The position numbers were made by a program, and so were the translations under genes. Under the pieces are notes generated by a model. That model saw only the letters and a program-made list of their open reading frames with translations, was not told where the DNA came from and ran no database searches. Source: Desnuesiella massiliensis (GTDB lineage: Bacteria > Bacillota > Clostridia > Clostridiales > Clostridiaceae). Taken from it: 64,000 nucleotides of DNA. The stretch is from assembly GCF_001403615.1 (NCBI RefSeq), contig NZ_LN879454.1, positions 1 to 64,000 of the forward strand, in the 5' to 3' direction. Shown here piece by piece: positions 7,389-16,349 of the stretch. Numbering within the stretch: the first letter of the stretch is position 1; each line of letters begins with the position of its first letter.

Positions 7389-9059
7389 ATGGGAATCATT
7401 CAAATAGCCTTGGTACTAGTGATCTTCGTTACCTTATCGATTTTTGTTGGAAGATACTTGTACAAGGTAATGGCTATGGAGAAAACAAAGGGAGATTTTA
7501 TATTTGATAAAATAGATAATTTTATATATAAAATTACAGGAATAAAAAATGAGGAAATGGGATGGAAGAAGTACGCATTAAGCATAATAGCTTCTAATGT
7601 TTTTATGTGCTTAGTGGTGTATATTATTTTGAAAACTCAAAAATTCCATTTCTTAAATCCAAATGGCATAGGGAATATGTCGTCAGACTTATCCTTTAAT
7701 ACTGCCATAAGTTTTATAACTAATACAAATTTGCAGCATTATGCTGGGGAATCAGGACTTTCATATTTAAGCCAGATGATAGCCATAACCTTTTTAATGT
7801 TTACTTCTGCGGCTACAGGCTTTTGCGCGGCCATAGCCTTTATTAGAGGAATATGCGGAAAAAAGAATTTTGGGAACTTTTTCGTGGATTTTGTGAGGAT
7901 TACTACCAGAGTATTGATACCATTTTCAGCGGTAATAACCTTGCTTTTAGTATGGCAAGGAGTTCCTCAAACCCTAAGGCCTAATGAAACTGTTACTACC
8001 ATAGAAAATAAGCTTCAAGATATAGCTCTAGGGCCTGTAGCCTCTTTAGAAGCTATAAAGCACTTAGGTACCAATGGAGGAGGTTTTTTTGGAGCTAATG
8101 CATCACATCCTTTTGAGAATCCAACTCCAATAACTAATGTGATAGAAATGCTAGCTATGATGCTTATACCAGGGGCTTTGGTTTATGCCTTTGGATTATA
8201 TTTAAAAAATAAGAAGCAGGGCTGGGCTATATATGCAGCCATGTCTATATTATTCCTTATAGCCTTAGGAGTATGTTATAGGGCTGAATTAATAGGAAAT
8301 CCGGCCTTGGCTAATATAGGATTAAGCCAATCCATGGGAAATATGGAGGGGAAGGAAATACGCTTTGGCATAGCTCAATCCTCATTATTTACTACAGTAA
8401 CTACAGCTTTTACCACAGGTTCAGTAAATAATATGCATGATTCTCTTACTCCATTAGGCGGACTGGTTCCCCTATGGAACATGATGCTTAACGTGGTCTT
8501 TGGAGGAAAAGGCGTAGGCTTTATGGGCATGATGATGTATGCCATAATCACTGTATTTATTTGTGGACTTATGGTGGGAAGAACTCCAGAGTTTTTAGGT
8601 AAAAAGATAGAGGGAAAAGAGATAAAGCTTGTAGCACTAGCTATACTCATACACCCTATATTAATTCTTATACCTTCTGCTATAGCAGTGGTAACAAAAA
8701 GTGGACTTGCGGGAATAACTAATAGTGGCTTCCATGGATTAACTCAGGTGGTTTATGAATATGCATCTAGCGCTGCTAATAATGGTTCAGGCTTTGAAGG
8801 GTTAGCAGATAATACTATATTTTGGAACACCTCTACGGGGTTGGTAATGCTCTTTGGTAGATATTTATCTATAGTTATATTATTAGCTGTAGCGGGTTCT
8901 TTAGCAGCTAAGAGAACTGTGCCAGAAACCATGGCTACCTTTAGAACGGATAATAAGACCTTTGTATTAATACTTATATTTATAGTATTGATCATAGGGG
9001 CTCTTACCTTCTTACCTGCTTTAGTTCTTGGACCTATAGCAGAGCATTTAACCCTATAG
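7389..9059 (+). CDS. kdpA: KdpA, potassium-binding channel subunit of K+-transporting ATPase
   Basis: A 556-residue, ten-span membrane protein of usual KdpA length. It carries the family's selectivity-filter-like loops, such as 'SFITNTNLQHYAGES' (near residue 115), 'LGTNGGGFFGANASHPFENP' (near 225) and 'AFTTGSVNNMHDSLTP' (near 345). KdpA binds and passes K+ with high affinity. The ribosome site is AAGGGAGG. It is followed after 21 bases by kdpB. Expression is normally induced by potassium shortage; here the leader terminator may add to control. Confidence 0.97.
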   Translation: MGIIQIALVLVIFVTLSIFVGRYLYKVMAMEKTKGDFIFDKIDNFIYKITGIKNEEMGWKKYALSIIASNVFMCLVVYIILKTQKFHFLNPNGIGNMSSDLSFNTAISFITNTNLQHYAGESGLSYLSQMIAITFLMFTSAATGFCAAIAFIRGICGKKNFGNFFVDFVRITTRVLIPFSAVITLLLVWQGVPQTLRPNETVTTIENKLQDIALGPVASLEAIKHLGTNGGGFFGANASHPFENPTPITNVIEMLAMMLIPGALVYAFGLYLKNKKQGWAIYAAMSILFLIALGVCYRAELIGNPALANIGLSQSMGNMEGKEIRFGIAQSSLFTTVTTAFTTGSVNNMHDSLTPLGGLVPLWNMMLNVVFGGKGVGFMGMMMYAIITVFICGLMVGRTPEFLGKKIEGKEIKLVALAILIHPILILIPSAIAVVTKSGLAGITNSGFHGLTQVVYEYASSAANNGSGFEGLADNTIFWNTSTGLVMLFGRYLSIVILLAVAGSLAAKRTVPETMATFRTDNKTFVLILIFIVLIIGALTFLPALVLGPIAEHLTL

Positions 9060-9080
9060 CAGTAGAAAGGAAGTTATTTT

Positions 9081-11141
9081 ATGAATAGAGGAGAAAAATC
9101 TAAATTTGTAACCAAAGAAATATTTTTAACTTCTATAAAAGAGGCTTTTATAAAGTTAAATCCAAAATATATGATTAAAAATCCTGTGATGTTTGTAGTG
9201 GAAATAGGATTCTTTATAACCCTTCTGCTTAGCATCGTTCCAAATTTATTTGGAGAAGTAGATGCTTCTATAAGAGGCTATAATATAGTAGTTACTGTTG
9301 TATTATTCGTCACTGTGCTATTTGCAAATTTTGCAGAAGCTGTGGCTGAGGGAAGAGGAAAGGCTCAGGCAGAAAGCATGAAAAAAACCAGGAAGGATAC
9401 TAAGGCAAAGGTTACAGGAGTTGATGGAAGTATAACTATAGTAAGTTCTTCAGAGGTAAAAAAGGGAGATATAGTTCTTGTAGAAACAGGAGACATCATT
9501 CCTAATGATGGTATTGTAATAGAAGGAATAGCTTCTGTAGATGAATCTGCTATCACTGGAGAATCTGCTCCGGTGATGAAAGAAGCAGGTGGAGATTTTA
9601 ACTCCGTTACTGGGGGAACTAGAGTAGTAAGTGACTCTCTTAAAATTGAAATAACCGCCGTACCTGGGGAATCTTTCCTAGATAAGATGATAAGCCTAGT
9701 AGAAGGGGCAAAGAGGCAAAAAACTCCAAATGAAATTGCCCTTAACACTCTTCTTGTGAGCTTAACTATAATATTTTTGGTGGTAATTGTATCCCTATAT
9801 CCTATGGCCATATATACAAAGATAGATATACCCGTATCTACTTTGATAGCCCTATTGGTATGCTTAATACCTACTACCATAGGTGGATTATTATCGGCTA
9901 TAGGCATAGCTGGAATGGATAGAGTAACTAGATTTAATGTAATTGCCATGTCTGGAAAAGCTGTAGAGGCTTGTGGTGATGTAGATACAATGATATTAGA
10001 TAAAACAGGAACTATAACCTTTGGTAATAGAATGGCTTCAGAATTTATACCAGTGGAAAAACACTCTAAAGAGGAGATTACAAAGTACGCTTATATATCC
10101 TCCTTAAAGGATGAAACTCCTGAAGGACGTTCAGTGATACAATTAGCAGAAAAGCAAGGCCTGGAAAAACTAGACATGAAAGAATATGAAGAAGCTGAAT
10201 TCATAGCTTTTACAGCTCAAACAAGAATGAGTGGTATAAATCTCAAAAATGGCAGGACTATAAGAAAAGGAGCTAATGAAGCTGTTAAAGTCTTTGTTAA
10301 AGAGCTTGGAGGAGATATACCAGAGGATTTAGAGGGAATAGTTACTAGAATTTCAAAGCTTGGTGGTACTCCTTTAGTTGTAGCTATGGATAAAGAGATT
10401 TATGGAGTAATATACCTAAAGGATACTGTGAAGCCTGGCCTTCCTGAAAGGTTTGAAAGACTAAGAAAGATGGGCATAAAAACTATAATGTGTACAGGAG
10501 ACAACCCACTTACGGCAGAAACTATAGCAAAGGAAGCTGGAGTGGATGAGTTTATACCAGAGTGTAAACCAGAGGATAAAATAGATGTTATTAAAAGAGA
10601 ACAAGGACAAGGCAAGATTGTAGCTATGACTGGGGATGGTACCAATGATGCACCTGCCCTAGCTCAGGCAGATGTGGGTATTGCTATGAATAGCGGTACT
10701 ACAGCAGCAAAGGAAGCAGCTAATATGGTGGATCTAGATTCAGATCCTACTAAGATATTAGAGGTAGTGGAGATAGGTAAACAGCTTCTAATAACTAGAG
10801 GCTCCTTAACTACCTTTAGTATAGCTAACGACATAGCTAAATATTTCGCTATAATACCTGCTATGTTTTCTTTAGCTATACCACAGATGAATATTCTTAA
10901 TATAATGAGGCTTTCAAGTCCAACTAGTGCTATATTATCAGCTTTGATATTTAATGCTATAATAATACCCTTGCTCATACCTATTGCCATGAAAGGCGTA
11001 GATTATAAGCCAATGAAATCAGAAAAACTCTTAATAAAGAATTTATCTATATATGGATTAGGAGGAATTATAGTTCCTTTCTTAGGAATAAAATTAATTG
11101 ATTTAATCATAAGTCCTCTTTTAATATCCTTAGTAATGTAG
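9081..11141 (+). CDS. kdpB: KdpB, catalytic P-type ATPase subunit
   Basis: A 686-residue P-type ATPase. It shows the TGES loop ('DESAITGESAPVMKE', near 155), the phosphorylated Asp in 'MILDKTGTITFGN' (near 305), nucleotide-binding 'RKGANEA' and the hinge 'MTGDGTNDAPALAQADVGIA' (near 515). Membrane helices lie before and after the cytoplasmic domains. It hydrolyses ATP to drive K+ uptake through KdpA. No catalytic motif is missing. A ribosome site (GAAAGGAAG) precedes it; kdpC follows after 17 bases. Confidence 0.98.
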   Translation: MNRGEKSKFVTKEIFLTSIKEAFIKLNPKYMIKNPVMFVVEIGFFITLLLSIVPNLFGEVDASIRGYNIVVTVVLFVTVLFANFAEAVAEGRGKAQAESMKKTRKDTKAKVTGVDGSITIVSSSEVKKGDIVLVETGDIIPNDGIVIEGIASVDESAITGESAPVMKEAGGDFNSVTGGTRVVSDSLKIEITAVPGESFLDKMISLVEGAKRQKTPNEIALNTLLVSLTIIFLVVIVSLYPMAIYTKIDIPVSTLIALLVCLIPTTIGGLLSAIGIAGMDRVTRFNVIAMSGKAVEACGDVDTMILDKTGTITFGNRMASEFIPVEKHSKEEITKYAYISSLKDETPEGRSVIQLAEKQGLEKLDMKEYEEAEFIAFTAQTRMSGINLKNGRTIRKGANEAVKVFVKELGGDIPEDLEGIVTRISKLGGTPLVVAMDKEIYGVIYLKDTVKPGLPERFERLRKMGIKTIMCTGDNPLTAETIAKEAGVDEFIPECKPEDKIDVIKREQGQGKIVAMTGDGTNDAPALAQADVGIAMNSGTTAAKEAANMVDLDSDPTKILEVVEIGKQLLITRGSLTTFSIANDIAKYFAIIPAMFSLAIPQMNILNIMRLSSPTSAILSALIFNAIIIPLLIPIAMKGVDYKPMKSEKLLIKNLSIYGLGGIIVPFLGIKLIDLIISPLLISLVM

Positions 11142-11158
11142 AGAGGGGAGGAAATTTT

Positions 11159-11788
11159 ATGAAGATATTAAAACAATCAATAATTATAAGTGTGGTAATG
11201 CTTATATTATGCGGTTTACTGTTTCCTCTAGCTATGACAGGCATAAGCCAATTAGTATTCAATAAGCAAGCTAATGGAAGCATGATAGAAGTAAAAGGGA
11301 AAAAAGTAGGTTCTGAGCTTATAGGTCAAAGCTTCACAGACGCTAGATTCTTTAGAGGAAGGGTTTCAGCTGTAAACTATAATACCTATACAGAAGAGGA
11401 TAAAAAGCCAGATAAGGATGGAAAGGTTAATTATGCTGGAGTAGTTTCTGGCTCACAGAACCTAGCCCCTTCTAGTGAGGTATTAAAGGAGAGAGTAGCT
11501 AAGGACATTGATGAGTTTTTAAAAGCTAATCCTACTGTTAAGAAGGAGGATATCCCAGGTGACTTGCTTACTAGCAGTGGATCAGGGCTAGACCCTCATA
11601 TAAGTTTAGATAGTGCCAAGGTTCAAATGGCCTCTGTTTCAAAGGCTAGTGGTATAGGCATGGAAGAGCTTAACTCCATGATAGAAAAAGCAAAAGACGG
11701 AAGGGATATAGGAGTTTTTGGAGAAGAGAGAGTAAATGTGCTTAAGTTAAATTTACAAATAGCAAATAAATTAGGTTTGTTAAATTAA
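11159..11788 (+). CDS. kdpC: KdpC, accessory subunit of K+-transporting ATPase
   Basis: A 209-residue protein with one N-terminal membrane span and an extracytoplasmic domain. Family signatures: 'GSELIGQSFTDARFFRGRVS' (near 50) and 'SGSGLDPHISLDSAKVQ' (near 140). KdpC stabilises the KdpAB complex. The last gene of kdpFABC; a bidirectional terminator follows. Confidence 0.97.
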   Translation: MKILKQSIIISVVMLILCGLLFPLAMTGISQLVFNKQANGSMIEVKGKKVGSELIGQSFTDARFFRGRVSAVNYNTYTEEDKKPDKDGKVNYAGVVSGSQNLAPSSEVLKERVAKDIDEFLKANPTVKKEDIPGDLLTSSGSGLDPHISLDSAKVQMASVSKASGIGMEELNSMIEKAKDGRDIGVFGEERVNVLKLNLQIANKLGLLN

Positions 11789-11794
11789 TAGATT

Positions 11795-11840
11795 AGGCAA
11801 AGTTTGCTGTCAGGTAAACAACAGTAAGCTTTGCCTTTTA
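11795..11840. terminator. Bidirectional terminator between kdpC and kdpD'
   Basis: AGGCAAAG (11795-11802) pairs with CTTTGCCT (11829-11836), with inner CTGT/ACAG pairs extending the stem and a T run after it. It serves the convergent ends of kdpC and the truncated kdpD. Confidence 0.8.
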
Positions 11841-11859
11841 ATTTTACATTAAGAATGCT

Positions 11860-13014
11860 TTAGTTAGGAATCACATGAATTTCAATATTTTTTGCCTGTT
11901 TTAAGAGCTTATACACTGTAGAACCTCTGGTAATAGTTTCAAAGTTAGAACGATTGCTATGGCCTATGATAATTTGAGTTATATGCTTTTCTAAAGCAAA
12001 ATTTACTAAGGCCTTGGAAATACTTTTTCCTTTTAAGGTTACTATTTCGGCACCTAAATTCTTAGCTAAGGATTTATGCTTTTCAAGCATTTCCTTGTCT
12101 TTATCTGTAAGCCTAGCTGCAAAGAAGTGAGTACATATAACTTCTACCACAATCCATTGGCATTTATATTTTTTAGCTATTCTTGCACCCCTTCTTATGA
12201 GCTTTCTAGAGGATTCATTGGAGCTTATACAAACCATTACTCTTTCGGCAGTGTACCAGTTTTCTTTTATACCATGTTCTTTCATGTATTCTTCTAGGTC
12301 TTCATCTACTTCTTCAGCGGTTTGTCTTAAGGTTAATTCTCTCAGTGCATTTAGATTACCTTTTCTAAAAAAGTTTTTTAAGGCTCTATCTATTTCAGTT
12401 TTATAAATGTCGCCGCGTTTTAATCTATTTTGCAAAGCTTCGGGAGTAATGTCCACCACTACCACCTCTTCAGCATCCTCTACGAGTCTATCTGGCACAG
12501 TCTCCCTTACATTTATACCAGTTATTTGTTTCATAACATCATTAAGGCTTTCTAGATGTTGTATATTTAAGGTGGTTATTACGCTTATGCCATGATCTAA
12601 TATTTCTTCTACATCTTCATATCTTTTATTATGTTTTGATCCAGGCACATTAGTGTGAGCTAATTCGTCTATTAAAACTACATCTGGTTTTAACTTTATA
12701 ATGGCATCTGTATCCATTTCTTCTAATAGCTTGCCATTATACTCTATCTGTTTTTTAGGAACTATATAAAGATCTTTTATCTGTTCTAAGGTGTCCTTTC
12801 TTTCGTGAGTTTCAACACAGCCTATAATCACCTTTTGATTACGAGCGGCTCTTCTATTGGCTTCATTAAGCATGGAATAGGTCTTTCCTACTCCAGGAGC
12901 ATATCCAAGAAAAATTTTTAAAGAACCTTTATTTTCTTGTTGAAGCTCTTTATGAACTTTTTCCATGGCTTCCTCAGGAGTAAGTCTCTTAAACTCATCA
13001 CTCAAAGTTATCAT
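11860..13014 (-). CDS. kdpD: KdpD N-terminal sensor (KdpD-ATPase plus Usp domain), no kinase domain
   Basis: 384 residues against about 900 for full KdpD. Residues 20-230 form the KdpD domain with Walker A 'GYAPGVGKTYSML' and Walker B 'DVVLIDELAHTN'. Residues 250-384 form the Usp domain ('RVMVCISSNESSRKLIRRGA'). The protein then stops at a clean TAA: no DUF4118, HisKA or HATPase follows, and the next feature is a terminator, so this is a compact gene and not a visible frameshift. Such short KdpD proteins occur in Firmicutes; the Usp domain of staphylococcal KdpD binds c-di-AMP. The FTAxY part of that published motif is not obvious here (the strand reads 'QWIVVEV'). It is convergent with kdpFABC. 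Its output partner is not in the window. Confidence 0.9.
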   Translation of the reverse strand: MITLSDEFKRLTPEEAMEKVHKELQQENKGSLKIFLGYAPGVGKTYSMLNEANRRAARNQKVIIGCVETHERKDTLEQIKDLYIVPKKQIEYNGKLLEEMDTDAIIKLKPDVVLIDELAHTNVPGSKHNKRYEDVEEILDHGISVITTLNIQHLESLNDVMKQITGINVRETVPDRLVEDAEEVVVVDITPEALQNRLKRGDIYKTEIDRALKNFFRKGNLNALRELTLRQTAEEVDEDLEEYMKEHGIKENWYTAERVMVCISSNESSRKLIRRGARIAKKYKCQWIVVEVICTHFFAARLTDKDKEMLEKHKSLAKNLGAEIVTLKGKSISKALVNFALEKHITQIIIGHSNRSNFETITRGSTVYKLLKQAKNIEIHVIPN

Positions 13015-13363
13015 CCCTTATAAATTAAAATATATATCCTATTTTAATAATATCACATATAAAATTATATAGATATTTATGATAAGGTGCGTGTCTTTAT
13101 TATAAAAGGAGATTTTAAGTGCACTTAAGTTATTATTTTAAAATAAGTAAGCATTGCTTAAGATATCTTAAAGATTCATAGAGAATAGCTAATGATTTAT
13201 GTTAACATAAATTTTAACATTATTAATAGTTTGTATAAGTTTATATGCTATATTAAATATATAAGAGTTTTTGCATTATAAATTTGTAACTTATACATAG
13301 CCAATGAATATTTTGGAGGTATAAGGCAATTATTTAGATAAAGTTATTTTTGGAGTGATAAGA
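13015..13363. other. Intergenic region between divergent kdpD' and the patatin gene
   Basis: About 350 AT-rich bases. It must hold the promoters of both divergent genes. AAGTGCACTT (around 13117) is a perfect 10-base palindrome and could be an operator. Nothing else stands out: no ORF with a ribosome site and no terminator. Confidence 0.4.
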
Positions 13364-14338
13364 ATGTTAAAGATAGGATTAGTGTTAGCTGGAGGGGGAG
13401 GCAAGGGAGCCTATGAAATAGGAGTTTGGAAGGCTCTCAAAGAATTAGGCATTGATAAGCATATAACTGCTGTATCTGGAACCTCTATAGGAGCGTTGAA
13501 TGCTGTGCTTTTCGCACAGGGAGATTATGAAGTGGCAGAAAATATATGGCTTAATTTAACTAGAGAAAAAATTTTGCCCATAGACAATAAAGAGTTAGTG
13601 AAAAAAGGAATGATGCTTTTTATAGGAAGTAAAAGCTTGAACCTCATAAAAAAGGTATCCCCAAAGAGCCTAGAGCAAGGTGGACTATCTAGAGAAGGGC
13701 TATTAGAAATAATGGAAGAACATATTGATTTTAAAAAGCTTTTAACAGGAAGTAGGACTTGTTATGCTGCTTGCAGTGAAATTCCTGAGCTAAATGCTAG
13801 ATATTTTAAACTAAATGACTATGATGAAGAGGTGGCAAAGAAAATATTATGTGCATCTTCTGCACTACCTTTACTATATGAAAGCGAAGAAATTCAGTGC
13901 AGAAAGTATATAGATGGAGGTATGGCAGACAATGTTCCAATTCAGCCCTTATATGGGGAGGGCTGCAATATAATATTTGTAGTACATTTATCTAGGGACT
14001 GTTATATAGATAAGAGCAAGTTTCCGGGAGCTAGGATAGTAGAGATTATACCTAGCGAAGAGCCGGGAGGAATAATTTCTGGAGTGTTAGATTTTTCTAA
14101 GGATGCTATTCAAAAAAGGATTTTTGAAGGTTATGAAGATGCTAAAAGCTTAATTGAACCCATAATGGATATTGCTAAGCTACAATTTCAAAGAATGCCT
14201 TTTGAGGTTATGGAATCCATAGGAAAAAATATAGCATCTAAATCTTCAGAGGTAAGAGAATACTTAATGAAGAGCTATAAAAAGAAACAAAACACTAAAA
14301 AAGATGAAATAGAGGACAGTGTGAAGGAGAATGCATAA
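13364..14338 (+). CDS. Patatin-like phospholipase (RssA/YlbK family)
   Basis: About 324 residues. It carries the patatin oxyanion loop 'GGGGKGAYEIG' (near residue 10), nucleophile elbow 'GTSIGALNAV' (Ser near 40) and the catalytic Asp in 'YIDGGMADNVP' (near 185), so the Ser-Asp dyad is complete. There is no signal peptide; it is probably cytoplasmic or membrane-associated. The ATG at 13364 is chosen over a GTG at 13355 because that codon overlaps the GGAG ribosome site. A charged Lys-rich tail ends the protein. Monocistronic with its own terminator. The natural lipid substrate is unknown. Confidence 0.9.
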   Translation: MLKIGLVLAGGGGKGAYEIGVWKALKELGIDKHITAVSGTSIGALNAVLFAQGDYEVAENIWLNLTREKILPIDNKELVKKGMMLFIGSKSLNLIKKVSPKSLEQGGLSREGLLEIMEEHIDFKKLLTGSRTCYAACSEIPELNARYFKLNDYDEEVAKKILCASSALPLLYESEEIQCRKYIDGGMADNVPIQPLYGEGCNIIFVVHLSRDCYIDKSKFPGARIVEIIPSEEPGGIISGVLDFSKDAIQKRIFEGYEDAKSLIEPIMDIAKLQFQRMPFEVMESIGKNIASKSSEVREYLMKSYKKKQNTKKDEIEDSVKENA

Positions 14339-14362
14339 AAAAGCGACGTTGGTCGCTTTTTT
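14336..14362 (+). terminator. Terminator of the patatin gene
   Basis: AAAAAAGCGAC and GTCGCTTTTTT form a stem with a short loop, directly after the patatin stop codon. It also faces the convergent MFS gene. Confidence 0.85.
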
Positions 14363-14380
14363 TGAATTGTGTACTGTGCA

Positions 14381-15646
14381 TTAAATATTAATATTTGCAG
14401 AGCTTCCATGATAGGTTGAAGAGTCCTCCTCTTTTACCCTCAAGAATAGTAAGCCTCCTATTATGAAAAGAGCTACTATACTAAAAACTCCGATTCTTGA
14501 GTCTCCAGTTATTTGTGATATACCACCCATCATTAAGGGACCAAAAATTGCTGAGAATCTTCCAAAGATATTATATATGCCAAAGAATTCAGAGGATTTT
14601 TCCTTAGGAATTATCTTACCAAAGAAGGAACGGCTTAAAGCTTGTATACCTCCTTGAGCACTTCCTACTAATATGGCTAAAATCCAGTAATCCAAAGCGG
14701 TCTTTATAAAATAAGCATAGATGCATATTATAGTATAAACCACTATACCTACTAATATCATGACTTTTCCTGAGAATTTTTTTGCTAGCTTTCCGTAGAG
14801 TATGGCAAAGGGAAAAGCTACAATTTGAAGTACTAATAGTATTATCATCAAGGTATTGGAGCTTAGTCCTATGTCCATGCCATAGGCAGTAGACATTTTA
14901 ATTATTGTAGATACACCATCTATATAGAAGAAGTAAGCTATTAAGAATAAGAATACGTTTCTATTTTTTTTAGCGTTTTTAAAGGTATCATATAACCTTC
15001 TGAAGCTTTCTTTTACAGGAGTCTTAGAGGGTTCTATATAATATTTTTGATCTACATGCTTTAACATGGGAAGGCTAAATACAAGCCACCATAAAGCAGT
15101 TATTATAAAGGATAATCTAGTAGCACCTATGGTGTCCATACCGATTAAGGATGGTTTGCTAATAAAAAGTATACTGATAATAAAAGGTATAGTGCTTCCT
15201 ATATATCCTAGACCAAAACCATAGGAAGATACTACATCCATCCGGCTATCCTCGGTTACATCCACTAAAAAAGCATCATAAAAAATATTAGACCCAGAAA
15301 AACCGATAGCGCTAAGGGCATAAATGGCAAGGCATAGAAACCAGTTTCCTTGGCTTATAATGGAAAGTAAGCCTGTAGAGAATACTCCAATTAATAGAAA
15401 AAAAGTAAAGAGCTTTTTCTTATAGCCCTTGTAGTCTGCAATAGCTCCAAGGATGGGAGCCAGTATTGCCAGTATTGCAGTATAGATGGAATTAGAATAG
15501 CCTAGATAGGCGGTAGATAGTGAACTAGAGAGATCCTTGGCCACAACACTTTTAAAAAATACAGGAAGTATTGCAGTGGTTATAGCAATAGAATAGGCAG
15601 AGTTGGCCCAGTCTTCCATTATCCATGCTTTCTCTTGTTTTGTCAT
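14381..15646 (-). CDS. MFS transporter, UMF1 (Atg22-like) family
   Basis: A 421-residue protein with about twelve membrane segments. The N-terminus 'KAWIMEDWANSAYSIAITTA' is the signature of the UMF1/Atg22-like family, whose eukaryotic members export amino acids from the vacuole. It has the motif-A-like loop 'GAIADYKGYKKKLF' and the later 'GGIQALSRSFFGKIIPKEKS'. The bacterial substrate is unknown. A clean ATG follows a GGGGGA ribosome site. Monocistronic; upstream is a 700-base gene-poor region. Confidence 0.88.
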   Translation of the reverse strand: MTKQEKAWIMEDWANSAYSIAITTAILPVFFKSVVAKDLSSSLSTAYLGYSNSIYTAILAILAPILGAIADYKGYKKKLFTFFLLIGVFSTGLLSIISQGNWFLCLAIYALSAIGFSGSNIFYDAFLVDVTEDSRMDVVSSYGFGLGYIGSTIPFIISILFISKPSLIGMDTIGATRLSFIITALWWLVFSLPMLKHVDQKYYIEPSKTPVKESFRRLYDTFKNAKKNRNVFLFLIAYFFYIDGVSTIIKMSTAYGMDIGLSSNTLMIILLVLQIVAFPFAILYGKLAKKFSGKVMILVGIVVYTIICIYAYFIKTALDYWILAILVGSAQGGIQALSRSFFGKIIPKEKSSEFFGIYNIFGRFSAIFGPLMMGGISQITGDSRIGVFSIVALFIIGGLLFLRVKEEDSSTYHGSSANINI

Positions 15647-15806
15647 TGATAATTCCCCCTTTAACCTTAATTTGTAAAAGTAAAAGTATAAGTGCTTTTA
15701 TTTAATTTTATAGTATTAATTATAACTTAATATTAAGAGAGTGTTAAATAAAATATTTTGAAAATTTAAAATATGTGAAAAATTATTTTATAGTAAAATT
15801 TATATA

Positions 15807-15835
15807 TTGTATACTATACTTTCATATGTTATACT
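15807..15835 (+). promoter_or_regulatory. Sigma-A-type promoter of the hairpin RNA
   Basis: TTGTAT (15807-15812) and TATACT (15830-15835) are separated by 17 bases, close to the sigma-A consensus. Transcription would start near 15842, shortly before the long hairpin. Confidence 0.6.
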
Positions 15836-15841
15836 ATGGGA

Positions 15842-16050
15842 GAATATCATATTAAAAAATAAAGGAAGAGTGTTGTATGAGTGAGAGTGTTCGTAACTAA
15901 CTAACTAAATAGTTGATTCTTAAAAAGCTTTAAAATCTGACATTATATCAGGTTTGTTTGTTGAGCATTTTTAAGAATAAGTTAGAACACGGACAACATT
16001 CAACCTTATTATATATCTTATGGAACCGTGCCTAGGCATGGTGTTTTTAT
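15842..16050 (+). ncRNA. Long irregular hairpin RNA, 6S RNA candidate
   Basis: In the gene-free stretch 15647-16349, nested complementary arms appear. GAGTGTTGT (15868) pairs with ACAACATTC (15993). Inside it GTGTTC pairs with GAACAC and AACT with AGTT. Then comes an asymmetric bubble, then ATTCTTAAAAA with TTTTTAAGAAT, and an apical TGA/TCA hairpin. A strong terminator (ACCGTGC CTAG GCATGGT, then T run) ends at 16048. A rod of stems around a large central bubble, about 180-200 nt, with its own promoter, is the architecture of 6S RNA, which sequesters RNA polymerase. The name is inferred from shape only. A seven-codon ORF (ATG at 15878) lies within it but is probably incidental. From 16051 to 16349 I see only the promoter region of the next gene. 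Confidence 0.5.
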
Positions 16051-16349
16051 GTCCAAAATTATTATGAATATTTGATTTCGTATTTTATTAATATGAGTAG
16101 ATTCGTTATTTGAAGTTTCAATGAATAATGAATCTACAGCATATATAATTAAGAAATTGGGTATTTAGAGGGTGTAAATTATAAGAGGCTGTGGTGACTT
16201 TGTGTTGCTATGGTCTTTTTGTTTTTACTAATTTATATAAGGAATTACTTTACAATTTGTCCATGTTTATAACTTATACATCTTTCATTGCTATTTAGTT
16301 GGGAATACAAGTATCTTAAAATTTAACTGTATAAGAAAGGGAGATAATA

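Noticed and set aside
9365..9949. 194-residue frame antisense to kdpB
   Set aside because: Codon-shadow frame opposite a certain gene; no ribosome site and no family resemblance.
11795..11860. Frameshifted remainder of KdpD
   Set aside because: The space after the stop holds only a terminator before kdpC; there is no kinase remnant in any frame.
16015..16050. T-box-like string TGGAACCGTG before a terminator
   Set aside because: The string resembles the T-box core, but no Stem I features are seen, the next gene is 300 bases away and is not an amino-acid gene. The long-hairpin RNA explains the region better.
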